A stretch of 64,000 nt of DNA, from NCBI GenBank assembly GCA_021234155.1, contig JAJEKV010000224.1:620001-684000 (forward strand), in the 5' to 3' direction. The DNA comes from Isoetes taiwanensis (Eukaryota > Streptophyta > Lycopodiopsida > Isoetales > Isoetaceae). A program made the position numbers and the translations under genes. The notes beneath the pieces were generated by a model. It was not told where the DNA came from and did no database searches. It was given only the letters and a program-made list of their open reading frames with translations. Shown here piece by piece: positions 1 to 10,580 of the stretch. Within the stretch, counting starts at the first letter, position 1. The number at the start of each line of letters is the position of its first letter.

Positions 1-6
1 GTTTTC

Positions 7-600
7 CTATAACCTAATAAATCTGTGCACTGGAATCACTTTAGTAAATACATCTGCAAGCTGATCTTCAGTATTTTTGTACTCAACTTCTATAATTCCT
101 TTTGCCACCATATCTCTTATAAAATGAACATGTAGTTCAATGTGCTTTGTTCTTTCATGAAATACTGGATTCCTGGTTATAGCTATACAACTCATATTGT
201 CAATGAAGAGAGTAGTTGGTTTATTCTGTGTTGCACCTAACTCAGCCAACAATCTTCTTACCCAGACCACTTCTCTTGCTGCTAAGGAGCCAGCGTTGTA
301 TTCTGCTTCTACTATTGACATAGCTATACAACTTTGTTTTTACTTCTCCAAGACACTGTGCTTCCTCCAATTTGTAGAAGGTATCCAGACGTGGATGCTC
401 TGGAGTCCAGATCACCTCCCCAGTCTGCATCAGAATATGCTGTTAACTCAAGACTAGTGTTTGTAAATGTTAGTCCTTTATTTTGTGTACCTTTCAGGAA
501 TCTGAGTACATGCCTAGCTGCCTGCCAATGTTTCTTTCTAGGTTGTTTCCATATCGGCTTAACATGTTTACACAAAATGCTATATCAGGTCTGCTGCAAT
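7..600 (-). pseudogene. Copia-1 RNase H
   Basis: RNase H degrades the RNA strand of the RNA:DNA hybrid. Visible motifs are AYSDADWGGD (first Asp), VEAEYNAGSLAAREVVW (Glu) and LFIDNMSCIAI (Asp), followed by RTKHIELHVHFIRD and the end signature TEDQLADVFTK. The frame is broken near 320. The ORF stops about six bases from the window edge, so the polypurine tract and 3' LTR are outside. Confidence 0.85.
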
Positions 601-668
601 TAGCAACATATAAAAGGCATCCAACCAATTCCCTGTATGGATACTTTTCCGTTTCCAATCTTTCCTCT

Positions 669-1626
669 TCATTTGTAGGACTCATGTCTATAGATAATTT
701 CTGACCTAACCATTGCATCTGTCATCCTAAATTTCTGAAGCATGCCTTGAATATTTCTTTCTTGAGTCAATGTTATCCTCTTGTTCTCTCGATCCCTGTG
801 AACTTCAATTCCAAGAAACTTTTGTAGTGGACCTAAGTCTGTCATTTTGAATATGCTATTCAACAGTCCTTTGCATTTGTTTAGGCATTATAAGTCATCA
901 CTTACCATATATTATCATCCACGTATAGTGCTATGATGCAAAAATGAACCTTTTCTCTGTACATATACAAATTACCATCATTTACCATCTTGCTGAATCC
1001 TTGCTCTCTTAAGAACCCATCCATACATAGATACCACTGTCTTGGAGATTGCTTGAGCCCATAAACTGCCTTTTTTAGCCTCCACACCATATTATTTCCT
1101 TGTTCAAAACCCTTAGCTTGCTGCATATAGATTTCTTCATGCAAGTCAGCATTCAAAAAAGCTGTGTTTACATCCATGTGGTGGATTTCAAGATCCAATG
1201 CATTAGCATATGCAAGTAGAATTCTCAAACTTGTTTAACAATAGGGGAAAAAGTCTCATCATAGTCAATACCTTTTCTCTGAGAATAGCCTTGAGCCACC
1301 AATCGAGCCTTGAATTTTTGTTCTCCATCATTGCCAATCTTAAGTTTGTATAGCCACTTGTTTTTAACTATGTTCTTGTCTTTAGGTTTTTCCACCAATT
1401 CAAAGGTTTGAGTTCTTGCAAATGAACTCATCTCTTCTTCCATTGCCCTCTTCCAATGATTTGAATCATCAGAATTTAGTGCTTCCTCATAAGTGTTTGG
1501 CACACTAGGTTGCATAATGGCCATTAGCTCATTAATTTCAATATTTAGATTTTGCAACCTTCTAGATGTACCAGCAGAGGTTCTACCATATTTTTCAAAA
1601 TCTATATCCTTGAGCCCTTCTCTCAA
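669..1626 (-). pseudogene. Copia-1 reverse transcriptase
   Basis: The RT domain is spread over three open segments. The N-terminal segment (1225-1626) carries NKWLYKLKIG and KARLVAQGYSQ. The middle (902-1228) has HHMDVNTAFLNA with the first catalytic Asp, the VYGLKQSPRQWY motif and the YVDD active site at its end. The third (669-863) has the connection segment LGPLQKFLGIEV. Breaks near 900 and 1,227 destroy the frame. The catalytic motifs themselves are preserved. Confidence 0.87.
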
Positions 1627-1704
1627 TTTCTGTACCTCAGTGGTTTTTCTTTTGTTGCTTGTATCATGTATTGCATTTTTGTTAAGTTGATCTTCTTCAT
1701 TTTC

Positions 1705-2560
1705 TCAGCTTTCCTCATTACGGTCTGATTCTGCTGTTATATCTTCCTGATCACCATGAGCCTCAGCTGGTATTTCATCATCATCATCAGTACTGAAGCT
1801 TACTTGACTATCTTTAATCATTGTTTCCTGATTTTCACTACTTCCATATAAGTCTTCTCGTCCATCAATTTCCTTTCTGTTTTTGTATAATATAGATTCA
1901 GTAAATCTCACATCTCTGCTCACAATAATTCTCCTTTCCTCTAGGTTATATATTCTATAACCCTTTGACATTTCGTCATAACCTACTAGATAACCTTTGA
2001 TTGCTCTATTGTCAAGTTTCCTTCTTACTTCTTTAGGAACATGTGAAAAAGCCAAACAACCAAATGCCTTTAAGAATTCATATTTTGTAGGTGTTCTGCT
2101 CCATAAATCTTCAGCTATTTGTCCATTAAGACTTGATGATGGTAGTCTATTCTGGATGTATACAGCTGCTTGTACTGCTTCTTGCCACAGAAAATTAGGT
2201 AATCCAGACTGCTTCAGCATTGATCTTACAGAATCAAGTATATACCTATTTTTCCTTTCGGCTACTCCATTTTGCTGAGGAGTGTGACTACATGTAATTT
2301 GTCTTTTAATCCCTCTCTCTCTGCAATGATTCTTAAATATGTCATTTACAAACTCTCCTCCTCGATCTGTCCTCAAACATTTAATTTTTCTCCCAGTCAT
2401 CCTTTCTGCTTCTGCTTCAAAGATTCTGTAAGCATTGTAAGCCTGAGTTTTCCTTCTAAGAAAGAAACATTTAGTGTGCCTGGAGTAATCATCGATAAAA
2501 GTGATAAAATACCTTTTGCCTTGCAGACTTGTGACATTGATTGGACCACAGAGATCTCAG
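1705..2560 (-). pseudogene. Copia-1 integrase core
   Basis: The first catalytic Asp lies in YFITFIDDYSR at the upstream edge in a different frame. The second lies in CLRTDRGGEF and the Glu in NGVAERKNR, together forming the D,D35E triad that joins element DNA to the host chromosome. The C-terminal part ends with the Copia signature GYDEMSKGYRIYN and an acidic linker rich in Asp and Glu. A frameshift around 2,400-2,420 separates the first catalytic residue from the rest. Confidence 0.85.
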
Positions 2561-3270
2561 TGTACCAATTCTAATAGGTCTCCAGCTCGTTCATGTCTTT
2601 TCTTGAAAGGTAATCTTGTGCTTTTGCCCATCATGCACCTAAAACAAACAAATTCCTTACTTTCAGCTGCTGTTATCAGTCCCCTTTTAACCATTTCCCT
2701 TAGATTGTCTATATTTGCATGACCTAATCTTTCATGCCAGAGTTTTAGAGTTGGAATTTCTACTGAGGTTATGCTTCTAGACAAGCTTTTATTGTGAAAA
2801 CCAAACAAGTTACCAACTCGTTTTGCAAGGAACTTCACTTTATTATTTTCAAACACTTTACAGCAGTGCTTATCGAATATAAGTTTGAATCCCATGTCCA
2901 CCAGCTGGCTGACTGAGATAAGGTTCCTTATAATATTTGGAACAGAAAGTACGTCATGTAGGTTAACTATATTGCCCTCTAAATCAAAGAGTTCAAGCAT
3001 TCCTGACTCGTTTACTTCTTGCAGTTCTCCATCTCCCATTTGAATAAATGTTGATGTTCTTTTCTTCCTTTGCTTGAGAGCATCAGTAGTTCTAACTACT
3101 GATCTCTCAGCTCCACTATCTATCACAAGTATGTCACCAATTTTGTTAGAAGCTTGATTAGAAACAGGGCAAGTAATAGATGTGCTTACCTCAGCATCAG
3201 AATCTTCTCCTTCAGTGTTAGTATCTTGTGTCAAATTGACACTGCTGGCTCCTTCATTTTTACCTCTCAT
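2557..3270 (-). pseudogene. Copia-1 protease and GAG-pre-integrase domain
   Basis: An open frame of 237 codons covers the aspartic protease, with active-site triad Asp-Ser-Gly in VIDSGAERSV near residue 50, and then the integrase zinc-binding region, with the histidine pair in LWHERLGHANIDNL and the cysteine pair in CFRCMMGK. The protease cleaves the Gag-Pol polyprotein. The frame is clean here but is interrupted against gag upstream and against the integrase core downstream, so it is a fragment of a broken polyprotein. Confidence 0.85.
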
Positions 3271-3309
3271 GGTACTATTTTTTCTTCCAGAACTTGTGTC
3301 CCTCTTATT

Positions 3310-4165
3310 TTTATTTTTTCCAATTCCCTTAGGACTGGGGCATGCAGCAGCTATGTGACCATAACCATCACAATTAAAGCATCTATTCTCCCTTCCTTCC
3401 TTCCTTTAGCTTAGGACAGTTGGTTTTCAAATGACCATAAGAATTACATCTATAGCATGGCCCTACCCTTTTTTTCTCATTTCCAAATCGTCCCTTCTTT
3501 TTCCCTGCAAACAAGATCTCAATATTTTCTTCTTCTCCCTTTAAAATTTTCTGCTGTTCAATTTCAGTTCTAATCATTAGCTCAGCCTTTTCACGATTTC
3601 TAGCAACAGTTCTTACCAAGTTGGATAGCTGTTCAAACTCAGAAAATGCTCTTGACAAAGAGAGTACATGAAAATCTCTAGTAATGGGCACTCCAGCAGC
3701 CTCAAGGTCAGTAACAATGTTATCATACTTTTGGAAAAATACAGTCAAGTTATCTTCTTCTTTGAACGTCAACCTTCTTAGCTCTCTATCAAGCAATTCA
3801 ATTTGAGAGGAGTTTTTAACCTCGTAATTTTTTATCAGAAATTCCCACATTTCCTTTGGTGTTTTATTTTTAATTTTAAAGATAATGTTAGAACTTAACT
3901 TACTAGCAATAATGCACCTTGCCTGATGTGATCTTTTAGAGTTGCTTCCACTTGCACCAGCATTGATTGATGCCTCACTTGCACTTCCATCTCTAGTGTT
4001 GGTTGTACTGCTCTCAACTTCTTCAGTATTTTCTCCTGATACAAGATTCCATAGATCTTCTCCCATCAGCACATCTTTCATTCTTTCCTTCCAAGCCTGG
4101 AATCCAGCTTCACCTTGAAACACCTCAACACCATTTAGTAATGATGAACCAAGTCTAGTTGCCAC
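3310..4165 (-). pseudogene. Copia-1 gag with two zinc knuckles
   Basis: Nucleocapsid and particle protein of the retrotransposon. It starts with ATG at 4165 (MATRLGSSLL), has the UBN2/gag helical region with the typical FQAWKERM and LWNL stretches, and reaches a CCHC knuckle CYRCNSYGHLKTNCP near residue 240. A second knuckle, CFNCDGYGHIAAACP, is encoded just downstream near 3,350-3,395 but in another frame, so a frameshift in the purine-rich tract around 3,400 separates the two. Gag packages element RNA in the cytoplasm. The frameshift suggests loss of function. Confidence 0.85.
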
Positions 4166-4170
4166 CTGGA

Positions 4171-4180
4171 TCTGATACCA
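4171..4180 (-). other. Primer-binding site of Copia-1 (initiator-tRNA-Met type)
   Basis: On the minus strand the bases TGGTATCAGA immediately follow the 5' LTR with one spacer base. This is the standard plant Copia site complementary to the 3' end of initiator methionine tRNA, where minus-strand DNA synthesis is primed. Confidence 0.85.
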
Positions 4181-4181
4181 A

Positions 4182-4622
4182 TGTTAAACAAACTCAATTT
4201 GTTAGTAGCCACAGTATTGTGACAATCGATAAACATTGTCTAGCATTCCCCTGCTAAACACGATCCCTGTTTGATGCATCCGGATTCATCTTAATCTTAG
4301 GTTTATAGATCCAATCTAGACCGATAGGAGACGGTTCCAGATTGTTTCCTGCCGGATCGGTTGAGCCTTAGGAGCATGAGACTATTTGGTCGAATTTCAT
4401 TCGAACCCTTAACAACAACTACAATTATATCCTCCTTATCACATATTTTAACCATGCACCTTCATATCTTTTTATCCAACCCATTCACATCATTACTACT
4501 AGTTCCATATTTTAAGCAACCCTAAGGTTGTATCATATGCTTCTAACCTTTGATGTATCCTCCGATCAACTCCTTCAGAACATCTGGCATTAACCATATC
4601 TACTTCTTACGAATATCTAACA
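4182..4622 (-). repeat. 5' LTR of Copia-1
   Basis: The inner edge is fixed by the adjacent primer-binding site. On the plus strand the LTR begins TGTTAAACAAACTC and a matching outer end CTAACA is reached at 4622, so in element orientation it starts TGTTAG and ends TTTAACA, a 5-bp TGTTA/TAACA terminal inverted repeat. The outer edge is inferred because the partner LTR is outside the window. Confidence 0.6.
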
Positions 4623-4949
4623 TTAATAACTCTATCAAGATATGGGCTTCCATCAAGCAATCACTTCAATTAAGAAGGAGATCGTGATGAGGCAAGATGC
4701 AGATAAAGATGATTATGCCACTCTCTTTGCAGCAGGGCATTCAAAGACTCAATCTACCCTAATGGGGATGAGCACGATGAGGAGGAAAAGCACATTGGCA
4801 TAGACTCCCTCTTCCTAGTAAGCATGAAGTAATGGATTTAGATCCTTCTATTTTCTGGATATCAGACAATGTAGTAGCATCCAATAAATAGATGCCAATT
4901 TCTAATATTTCAACACCCAAAGCAACGATTAATAGATATCTCGGCCATT
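4623..4949. other. Unassigned spacer between Copia-1 and Copia-3
   Basis: About 330 bases of mixed composition with several short plus-strand open stretches and no domain I recognise. It directly follows the inferred outer LTR end of Copia-1 and may be eroded 5' sequence of the next Copia element. Confidence 0.3.
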
Positions 4950-5655
4950 GAGCTAGGATATTTTGATGTGGCCTTCATTTCCTCATTTTCAGGCAACGTA
5001 GCAACACTTCAGGTGGCATTCATTTCTGATACTTTGGCGGCGTTGATGCATGGATGCACTCAGGTTCTAACACCTGATCAATTGATTTTTCTGTTCGGAT
5101 TACAGAAACTTCCAGCACTTGTAGCAGTTCTAGCACCTGCAGTGGTTCTAGCACCTGAACTGCTTACAATACACCAGATTCTTGATCACGGTGCAGATCT
5201 TGATACATCCGATCAAGGAGGACATCTTGACCCATCTGATCCAGGAGGTGATTTTGATCATCCTGACAAGGAGGAGTTGAAGAAGAACTTGGTCGAGGAA
5301 AAAGGAGATGTTTTCCTCCTCAAAGATTTGCCTTCTATGCTGAAATTATGCCCAGCATTATGGAATTTTGTGGTGTTGCTATTATCAATGAACCCATCTA
5401 CTATCGTGAAGCTATTTTATATGTTACTGCACCTCATTGGCAGCAGGTAATGGACCATGAAATGGATTCTATTGTTCAAAATGGCATTTGGGATTTTGTT
5501 CCTCTTCCTCGTGATCGGAAGGTTGTTGGTAACAAATGGGTCTACAAATGTAGGCTGCAACCTGATGGCATAAAGAACGCTTGGTTGCACAGGGTTTCAG
5601 CCAACAACATGGCACTGATTACTTGGAAACATTTTCTCCAGTGGCCAAGATGATG
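4950..5655 (+). pseudogene. Copia-3 integrase tail and RT N-terminus
   Basis: The first part reads as a low-complexity linker between integrase and RT, with imperfect Asp-rich repeats such as DLDTSDQGGHLDPSDPGGDF. The RT start follows in a shifted frame from 5,348: the WQQVMDHEMDSIVQNGIWD region and the VVGNKWVYKCR motif of Copia RTs are clear. The frame ends shortly after ITWKHFLQWPR, at the point where the ETFSPV motif should be, and the following sequence is foreign. Confidence 0.75.
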
Positions 5656-7286
5656 AGCAATTTGAAAAATTTGTACAAGTAGATCTCACATTACAGAAAC
5701 AAGAAAAGCCTAGCTGCCATCATTCGAAGGATTTATTCAAGTCACAGCGAGGACTTTAGTATCAGCAAGGGAAGAAGACGAAGGGTCCCCTATTGCTTGT
5801 ACTTCTAGCCAGGACAAAGAAGAAGAAAGTTCAGAGGAGATGGAAGAGCAGCAACCCAAAAAACTTAGCAGGCCAAGAGCCACAATTGCTGCTAAGGAAC
5901 CAAGAAAAAGAAAGGCGCAGCAACCAGGGTTGCCCTTAAGGCCAAATTTGTCTAAGCATAATTTAGAAGGTCGGGCAAATAATCGAGTTGCAAGATTAGT
6001 TATGCTAGCAAATGTTTTCTAGACATGAATATTTTTTATAGAAATCTAGGTCAAGATTTAAGTGTCTTTATTTTCCAAGTGCAATTTCTATGGTGAAATT
6101 TTATTCACCGGCATCTATATTTAATCAAGGACACAAACACATTATAACTATAGTTGCATGATGCAATACCATAAGCTTTGCAAATGATAATGTGGCTTAT
6201 CCTTGTAGATAAAACAAATCTATTAAAAGGGAGATTTGTAAAAAAATGTTCTCCAGTGCATCCTTAGAAATATTTGAAATACAATAGCTACAAAAATAAC
6301 TCTGTAATTATCATATGCACTTGGATGGATATGGAGAATAGATTAGGTTATAAGCCTAGAATATTAGGCGATTCCTTAAGAAATATTCGAGAAGGAGGGT
6401 AGAGGATAAGGCGAATCCATAGTTACGACGCTTAGTGGATGTGGCGATTTCAAGTGGAGTGAGATTTGTTTGTAGAAATATTGGCTAATTTTATTTTTTT
6501 CATCTATAACGGGCCCTACTAAACTATAGCATCAAAATTTCTCGATACCCTTAAAAAATAACCTTTTGGCAAACTTTCGTCCTTAAGGGCTACCCTGGCA
6601 TCAACTGGAAGTGGTGGAAGTCCCCGAGGAACGCATAAAGAAAAGGAAGGGAAACGAAAAAGCACCAGGGGTCGCCATTAAAGAGAAGAAAGTGGATAAG
6701 ACCTCTGAAAGAATGGAGGAAATAAATAGAGAAAAGTTCGTGCAGGGGGTCATATATCTACCAGCCACATGCATGAGGCTGCCCCCTAAAAATGAAATTG
6801 GTGAGAGGCCACTTCAGGTTCACAAGATCTACGTAGACCACTTAAGGAATATGAAAGGAGCAATCCCAATGCTCAAGTGGCACAAATAGTTGTCCTTGTT
6901 GACAGGGAGCAGTGCATAGACCCTTGGGACTATGATAGAGAAAATGCAGTTACTTACATGCATTATGTCCTGCGAGGTAACCACAGCTTTTTACGTGTGT
7001 GGGTTTGGGAACTTCAAAACGAAATATTTACCATGTTTGAATGCGAGGAGTTGAAGAGCACAGGCAAAGAGTCGGCGAAAAAGAAAAGCTCTGACGTGCC
7101 AAAGAAAAAAATGACAATAACAATTTAGAGAAAAATGCAGGGCTTCACAGATACCGAATTGTTAGAAAGGCTGCTCCAAAAGGTTGTTGACAAGGAATTT
7201 ACTTTAGAGGAGATATCCAAAGAATTGCACAAGTAAGTTTGCCTTTAACATAAATGATTATACAATCTTAATGGCAAAACTGCAAA
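5656..7286 (+). other. Unrecognised insert in Copia-3 RT with three basic protein fragments
   Basis: This stretch interrupts the RT after its first quarter. Plus-strand coding-like pieces lie at 5,840-6,022 (Lys/Arg/Pro-rich, 60 residues), 6,611-6,889 (begins MVEVPEERIKKRKG, later GVIYLPATCMRLPP) and 6,877-7,240 (WDYDRENAVTYMHYVLRG, then Lys/Ser-rich, then LLERLLQKVVDKEFTLEEI). The last two overlap in different frames and together look like one frameshifted protein. I do not recognise the family. No terminal repeats or target duplication were found. 6,023-6,600 holds nothing I can name. Confidence 0.4.
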
Positions 7287-7571
7287 CAATGTCAAAACAA
7301 CATTTCTTAATGGCAAACTTGATGAAAAAATATATATGAAGCAATCTTAGGGTTATATAAAAGCTGGTGTTGAGCATTTAGTATGCAAATTGACGAAGGC
7401 ACTTTATAGGTTGAAGCAAGCATCACGTGGACCATAGATTCTTTCTTCCAAGACCAAGGATTCTAGCCTATTGAGGCTGATTCTAATGTCTACATCTGCC
7501 GTCAACGCAAGTTCTTACTCATCATTGCTTTGTATGTGGATGATTCCTTGCTCATAGGCAACAATAATGCC
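7287..7571 (+). pseudogene. Copia-3 RT central block
   Basis: The translated sequence carries the Copia RT motifs FLNGKLDEKIYMKQ, LTKALYRLKQ and the active site LYVDDSLLIG. One in-frame stop follows IYMKQS and a frame change lies near 7,430, so it cannot be functional. It begins directly after the unknown insert, missing about 30 residues of RT, and stops at a perfect 11-bp palindrome. Confidence 0.8.
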
Positions 7572-7572
7572 A

Positions 7573-7600
7573 CGGTTCTATTGCTATCCCAATAGAACCG
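7573..7600. repeat. Perfect 11-bp inverted repeat at RT breakpoint
   Basis: CGGTTCTATTG and its exact reverse complement CAATAGAACCG are separated by six bases. The palindrome lies exactly where the Copia-3 RT homology stops, suggesting a role in the rearrangement or an end of inserted DNA. Confidence 0.6.
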
Positions 7601-8247
7601 ACATTCCTTGGATTGGGACGCCTCACCTCATATCTCCTATTTATTCTGCCTCTTCTCCTGTTCTCATTCATCGGCATTCTCTTTGAGCTAGATTTCTCCT
7701 CCTTCTCTGTCCTACCAGTTTCCCTCATCCTCCCTCCCTGGATGGTTCGTCAACAATAATTCATGCCCATTTTTTCCATTATGACCTTCCATTGTTGAAG
7801 TTTCTCTATTTCTTTTTGGTCGTTTGGGCATATTTAGTTTCTGTCTAGTCTTCTATACTTCTCGAGTCACTCTGCAACCTCCAACATCCTCTATGTTTTC
7901 TTTTCGATGAATTTTGCAAGTGCATATGGCCTTATATTTTATGTTTTATTTTTTCTTCGCGTAGCATTGTAGCCTCTGGGGCATACTTATTAGTTCATTT
8001 TTTCTCGGCGTGGCGCGGTAGCCTCTGAGGCAGCATTAATCGGATGTTTTTCTTCCCCACAATGGTCATTCTGCGGATGGTATCTTGTATTCTCGACATT
8101 GTTATGCTCTCGATGATTGTCTAGTTTTGGAGCATATTTTATTTTCCAAAGTTTTTCAAAAAAAATTTTACCCCTAGTGGGGGGGCACCAATTTGTACTC
8201 AGCATTTTCAAAAGCTTAATGAGAACACCACTCCACTAGCCACTTAG
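7601..8247. other. Unrecognised ~650-bp insert in Copia-3 RT
   Basis: Pyrimidine-rich on the plus strand, with two related short phrases, GTAGCCTCTGGGGC near 7,969 and GTAGCCTCTGAGGC near 8,020. No coding region was recognised. It separates the YVDD block from the following RT connection block, so it is an insertion or a rearranged junction. No clear target duplication was found. Confidence 0.4.
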
Positions 8248-9190
8248 TTGTGTCATAGGACCCATCCTAGGAGTGAGTACATTGTTGAATTCAAGACAAG
8301 GCTTGCTGCTAAGTTTCCAATGGTAGACTTGGATGAAGCTCGTTATTGTTTGGGTTTGCACATTGCAAGAGACCGGAACAAAGGGATTCTTCATATCCCT
8401 CAAAAGAAGTACATTGAAGAAATGCTTAAGCGCTTTGGCATGGTTGATTGCAATCCATCTAAAGTCCCTATGAATCCAGGTTCCCTTCTTACTAAGAAAG
8501 ATTGTCCACAATCTGATGTTACGCATCTTTCTATGGCAAAAGTTCCATTTCGGCAATTGATTGGCATCCTCATATATTGCATTGTTTGCACCAGACCTGA
8601 TATTACATTTGCTGTTATAGCTCTCAGCCAATTTTCGGCAAATCTAGGTCATAAGCATTGAGAAATGGCCAAACATATTCTCAGATACCTAAAGGGTATT
8701 GCTGATTATGGCCTTACATATTGCAACAATAGTGATGCCTTTTCATTTCTGACATACAGTGATTCCTCACTTAACAATGTGATAGATAACTCTAGGTCCA
8801 CATCCCGCATTTATTTTCTGCTTGCCAATGCTGTCATTGCTTGGATCAGCAAGAAACAAGGCCATGTATCTCTTTCATCCACTGAAGCAGAGTATGTTGC
8901 AGCACCTATAGCAGCCCATGAGATCATTAGTTCGGAGGACTTTCTTGCTGGCATTGGGCAACGTACTCCTGGACCAGCAAGGATGCTTATGGATAACAAA
9001 GGTCCGCTGAAGTTTGGCACCCAAAATCTAAGCATGTTCCCAAGCATTATCATTTTGTAAGGGACCTTGTCGCTGATAAACCTTGTTGCAGATCTCTTGA
9101 CCAAGCCTTTGGCTCGTGAGCTATTTGAGCGACATCGACTTGGTATTGGTCTTGATCGATTCCAAATCTCATCTCTAGGAGGAGGAGGTT
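8248..9190 (+). pseudogene. Copia-3 RT C-terminus and RNase H
   Basis: The RT end shows ARYCLGLHIARDRNKG and YIEEMLKRFGM, then the conserved FRQLIGILIYC and CTRPDITFAV. RNase H follows after a stop at 8,659 with YSDSSLN (Asp region), LSSTEAEYVA (Glu) and LMDNKGPL (Asp), and ends near LLTKPLARELF. At least two breaks occur (8,659 and ~9,058). The region is followed at once by a polypurine tract and LTR, as expected for the end of a Copia pol gene. Confidence 0.85.
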
Positions 9191-9216
9191 GAGCATGGAG
9201 ATGGTGACCTCTCATC

Positions 9217-9225
9217 AAGGAGGAG
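9217..9225 (+). other. Polypurine tract of Copia-3
   Basis: The purine run AAGGAGGAG directly precedes TGTCGAGATATATGATATC, the start of the LTR. This is the expected site for plus-strand DNA priming. Confidence 0.65.
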
Positions 9226-9349
9226 TGTCGAGATATATGATATCGAGATCACCATCTTGCTGCTAGACATGATGTATCAGCACTTACAGCAATTATAGCA
9301 CTTAGCTCCTAAGTGCTGACTAAGCACTTTATCAGAGTCTAGCAATGGC

Positions 9350-10403
9350 TTTTGAGACGTCTTCAATTTCCTCCTTTTCAATCTATCAAGTTGCTGGCCA
9401 AAAAATTTGTTCTTATTATGTTTGAAGTAGTGATGTGGTGGACTTTTTGGTATCAAGAGGGATTGATCCACTTGGTGGAGAATATATAATGTACCAGTAT
9501 TATTCTCCTGGCTTTACACCAGATATGGTTCGTGCATTAAAAATGTCTTGCTGGTTCTCGTTGCCTAATCTTCCTCCTGATCTAATGGCTCATCAATTTC
9601 TAGTTGCAATTGCAACGGGACTTGGAGTTCATATTTCACACTCCATCATGAATGGTCCAAGAATTTGTGTTTCTATGCCAGTGGACTCGCCTTTACCAGA
9701 TTGTATAGTTGTGAAGAGCGGGCCTTGGGATAAAAAGCTGGATCTTAAGCTTCTGAATGCTCCAGAATTAGCCCGTCTGTTTCTTGATAAGGAGGCTTTT
9801 GTTAGCTTTCATCGAGGTACTTGTGCATCTCAGGCATCTGTTCAACATTCTTCCCAGGTTCAAGCTCCCATTGTTACTTCTTCATCTATTCATGATCAAC
9901 CTTTGCCGGTTACTTTGCATTCCTCGGCTATGGAAGAGGCTCTACATACAGTTCTGGTGGTGTCACCCTTAGCACCATCAGTTGCAGTTATAGGTTCTAC
10001 TACTCTCCACGACGTTGCTTCTGCCTCTCATGCTTCTGAGGTTGTTATGGCTGATGGTCTTAATCTTCAGTGTGCTAAAGAATCATGGCGACAGGTCAGT
10101 TGGAAGAAGGCAGCGAGGAAGAAGTCTGTTATGTCATCTCACGAGGCTATCTTGCCTTGTACTATTCATTGGCATGATAATTTGATGTCTGTTGATGATC
10201 ATCTCGATGATCCAGAACATGATGATTGCGATGAGGCTATTAAACGCCTCAAGGTGGCACAAGGAGTATGATTATATTCTGTGTATGGGTGGTTTTGCTT
10301 AGTGGACTATTTCGTCCTCTAGGTTTTGAGTTCCATGTCACAGATCCCTTGTATGTATCTTGGTTTTCCTTGATAATAGATTGCCGTCCTCCAAAAAAAA
10401 AAG
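9350..10403 (+). mobile_element. Retroposed LINE-ORF1-like cassette with 13-bp target duplication
   Basis: The 13-bp sequence GTCTAGCAATGGC occurs at 9337-9349 and again at 10,404-10,416, and the second copy is preceded by a 10-base A run. These are the marks of target-primed reverse transcription. The ~1,050-bp insert carries a single open reading frame and no RT, so it is a short derivative of a LINE or a retroposed transcript. It landed in the Copia-3 LTR. Confidence 0.75.
9435..10271 (+). CDS. LINE ORF1 / DUF4283-like protein
   Basis: An uninterrupted 278-codon frame from ATG 9435. Residues ~25-110 fit the DUF4283 pattern found in L1-type ORF1 and related plant zinc-knuckle proteins: WFSLPNLPPDLM, a following GLG turn, and RICVSMPVDSPLP. 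The rest is low-complexity Ser/Val/His-rich, ending with Asp/His-rich sequence near DDHLDDPEHDD. No CCHC knuckle is visible. DUF4283 proteins are thought to bind nucleic acid in element particles. The frame is intact inside a retroposed insert, so insertion is probably young. The family call rests on pattern recall only. Confidence 0.55.
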   Translation: MVDFLVSRGIDPLGGEYIMYQYYSPGFTPDMVRALKMSCWFSLPNLPPDLMAHQFLVAIATGLGVHISHSIMNGPRICVSMPVDSPLPDCIVVKSGPWDKKLDLKLLNAPELARLFLDKEAFVSFHRGTCASQASVQHSSQVQAPIVTSSSIHDQPLPVTLHSSAMEEALHTVLVVSPLAPSVAVIGSTTLHDVASASHASEVVMADGLNLQCAKESWRQVSWKKAARKKSVMSSHEAILPCTIHWHDNLMSVDDHLDDPEHDDCDEAIKRLKVAQGV

Positions 10404-10580
10404 GTCTAGCAATGGCCCACCACTTGTCATAAATAGCTACCGAATAATAGAGAGTGGTTGGTAACGGAAATAATTAATATTGCTTGCACCTTCTGTATAT
10501 CTTGTATTCTCACATACGTTTCAATACAATTCCATTTTGACTTTGCTTTGGGAGCTTGCGCTCTCGGATATCGGTGTGCA

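Larger units (their letters stand above)
1..4622 (-). mobile_element. Copia LTR retrotransposon (Copia-1), 3' end cut by window edge
   Basis: A Ty1/Copia element lies on the minus strand in the usual order gag, protease, integrase, reverse transcriptase, RNase H. Every domain is recognisable but the reading frame is broken several times, so it is not autonomous. The 5' LTR and primer-binding site sit at the right; the 3' LTR lies beyond the left window edge. Its LTR is unrelated to that of the Copia element at 32,696-38,161, so the two are different families. Lineage was not assigned. Confidence 0.93.
9226..10560 (+). repeat. 3' LTR of Copia-3, split by a retroposed insertion
   Basis: The LTR begins with TGTCGAGATATATG at 9226, is interrupted after 9349, and resumes at 10,404 with the duplicated GTCTAGCAATGGC. 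The second part contains a run typical of LTR transcription ends (CTTGTATTCTCACATACG). The right edge is uncertain because no second LTR is present for comparison. Confidence 0.6.
4950..10580 (+). mobile_element. Broken Copia element (Copia-3) with nested insertions
   Basis: Three separated blocks on the plus strand are consecutive pieces of one Copia pol gene: integrase tail plus RT start (4,950-5,655), RT centre (7,287-7,571), and RT end plus RNase H (8,248-9,190). They are followed by a polypurine tract and LTR. The gaps hold unrecognised DNA, and the LTR is split by a retroposed cassette. The 5' half (gag, protease, most of integrase, 5' LTR) is missing. Outer limits are approximate. Confidence 0.75.
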
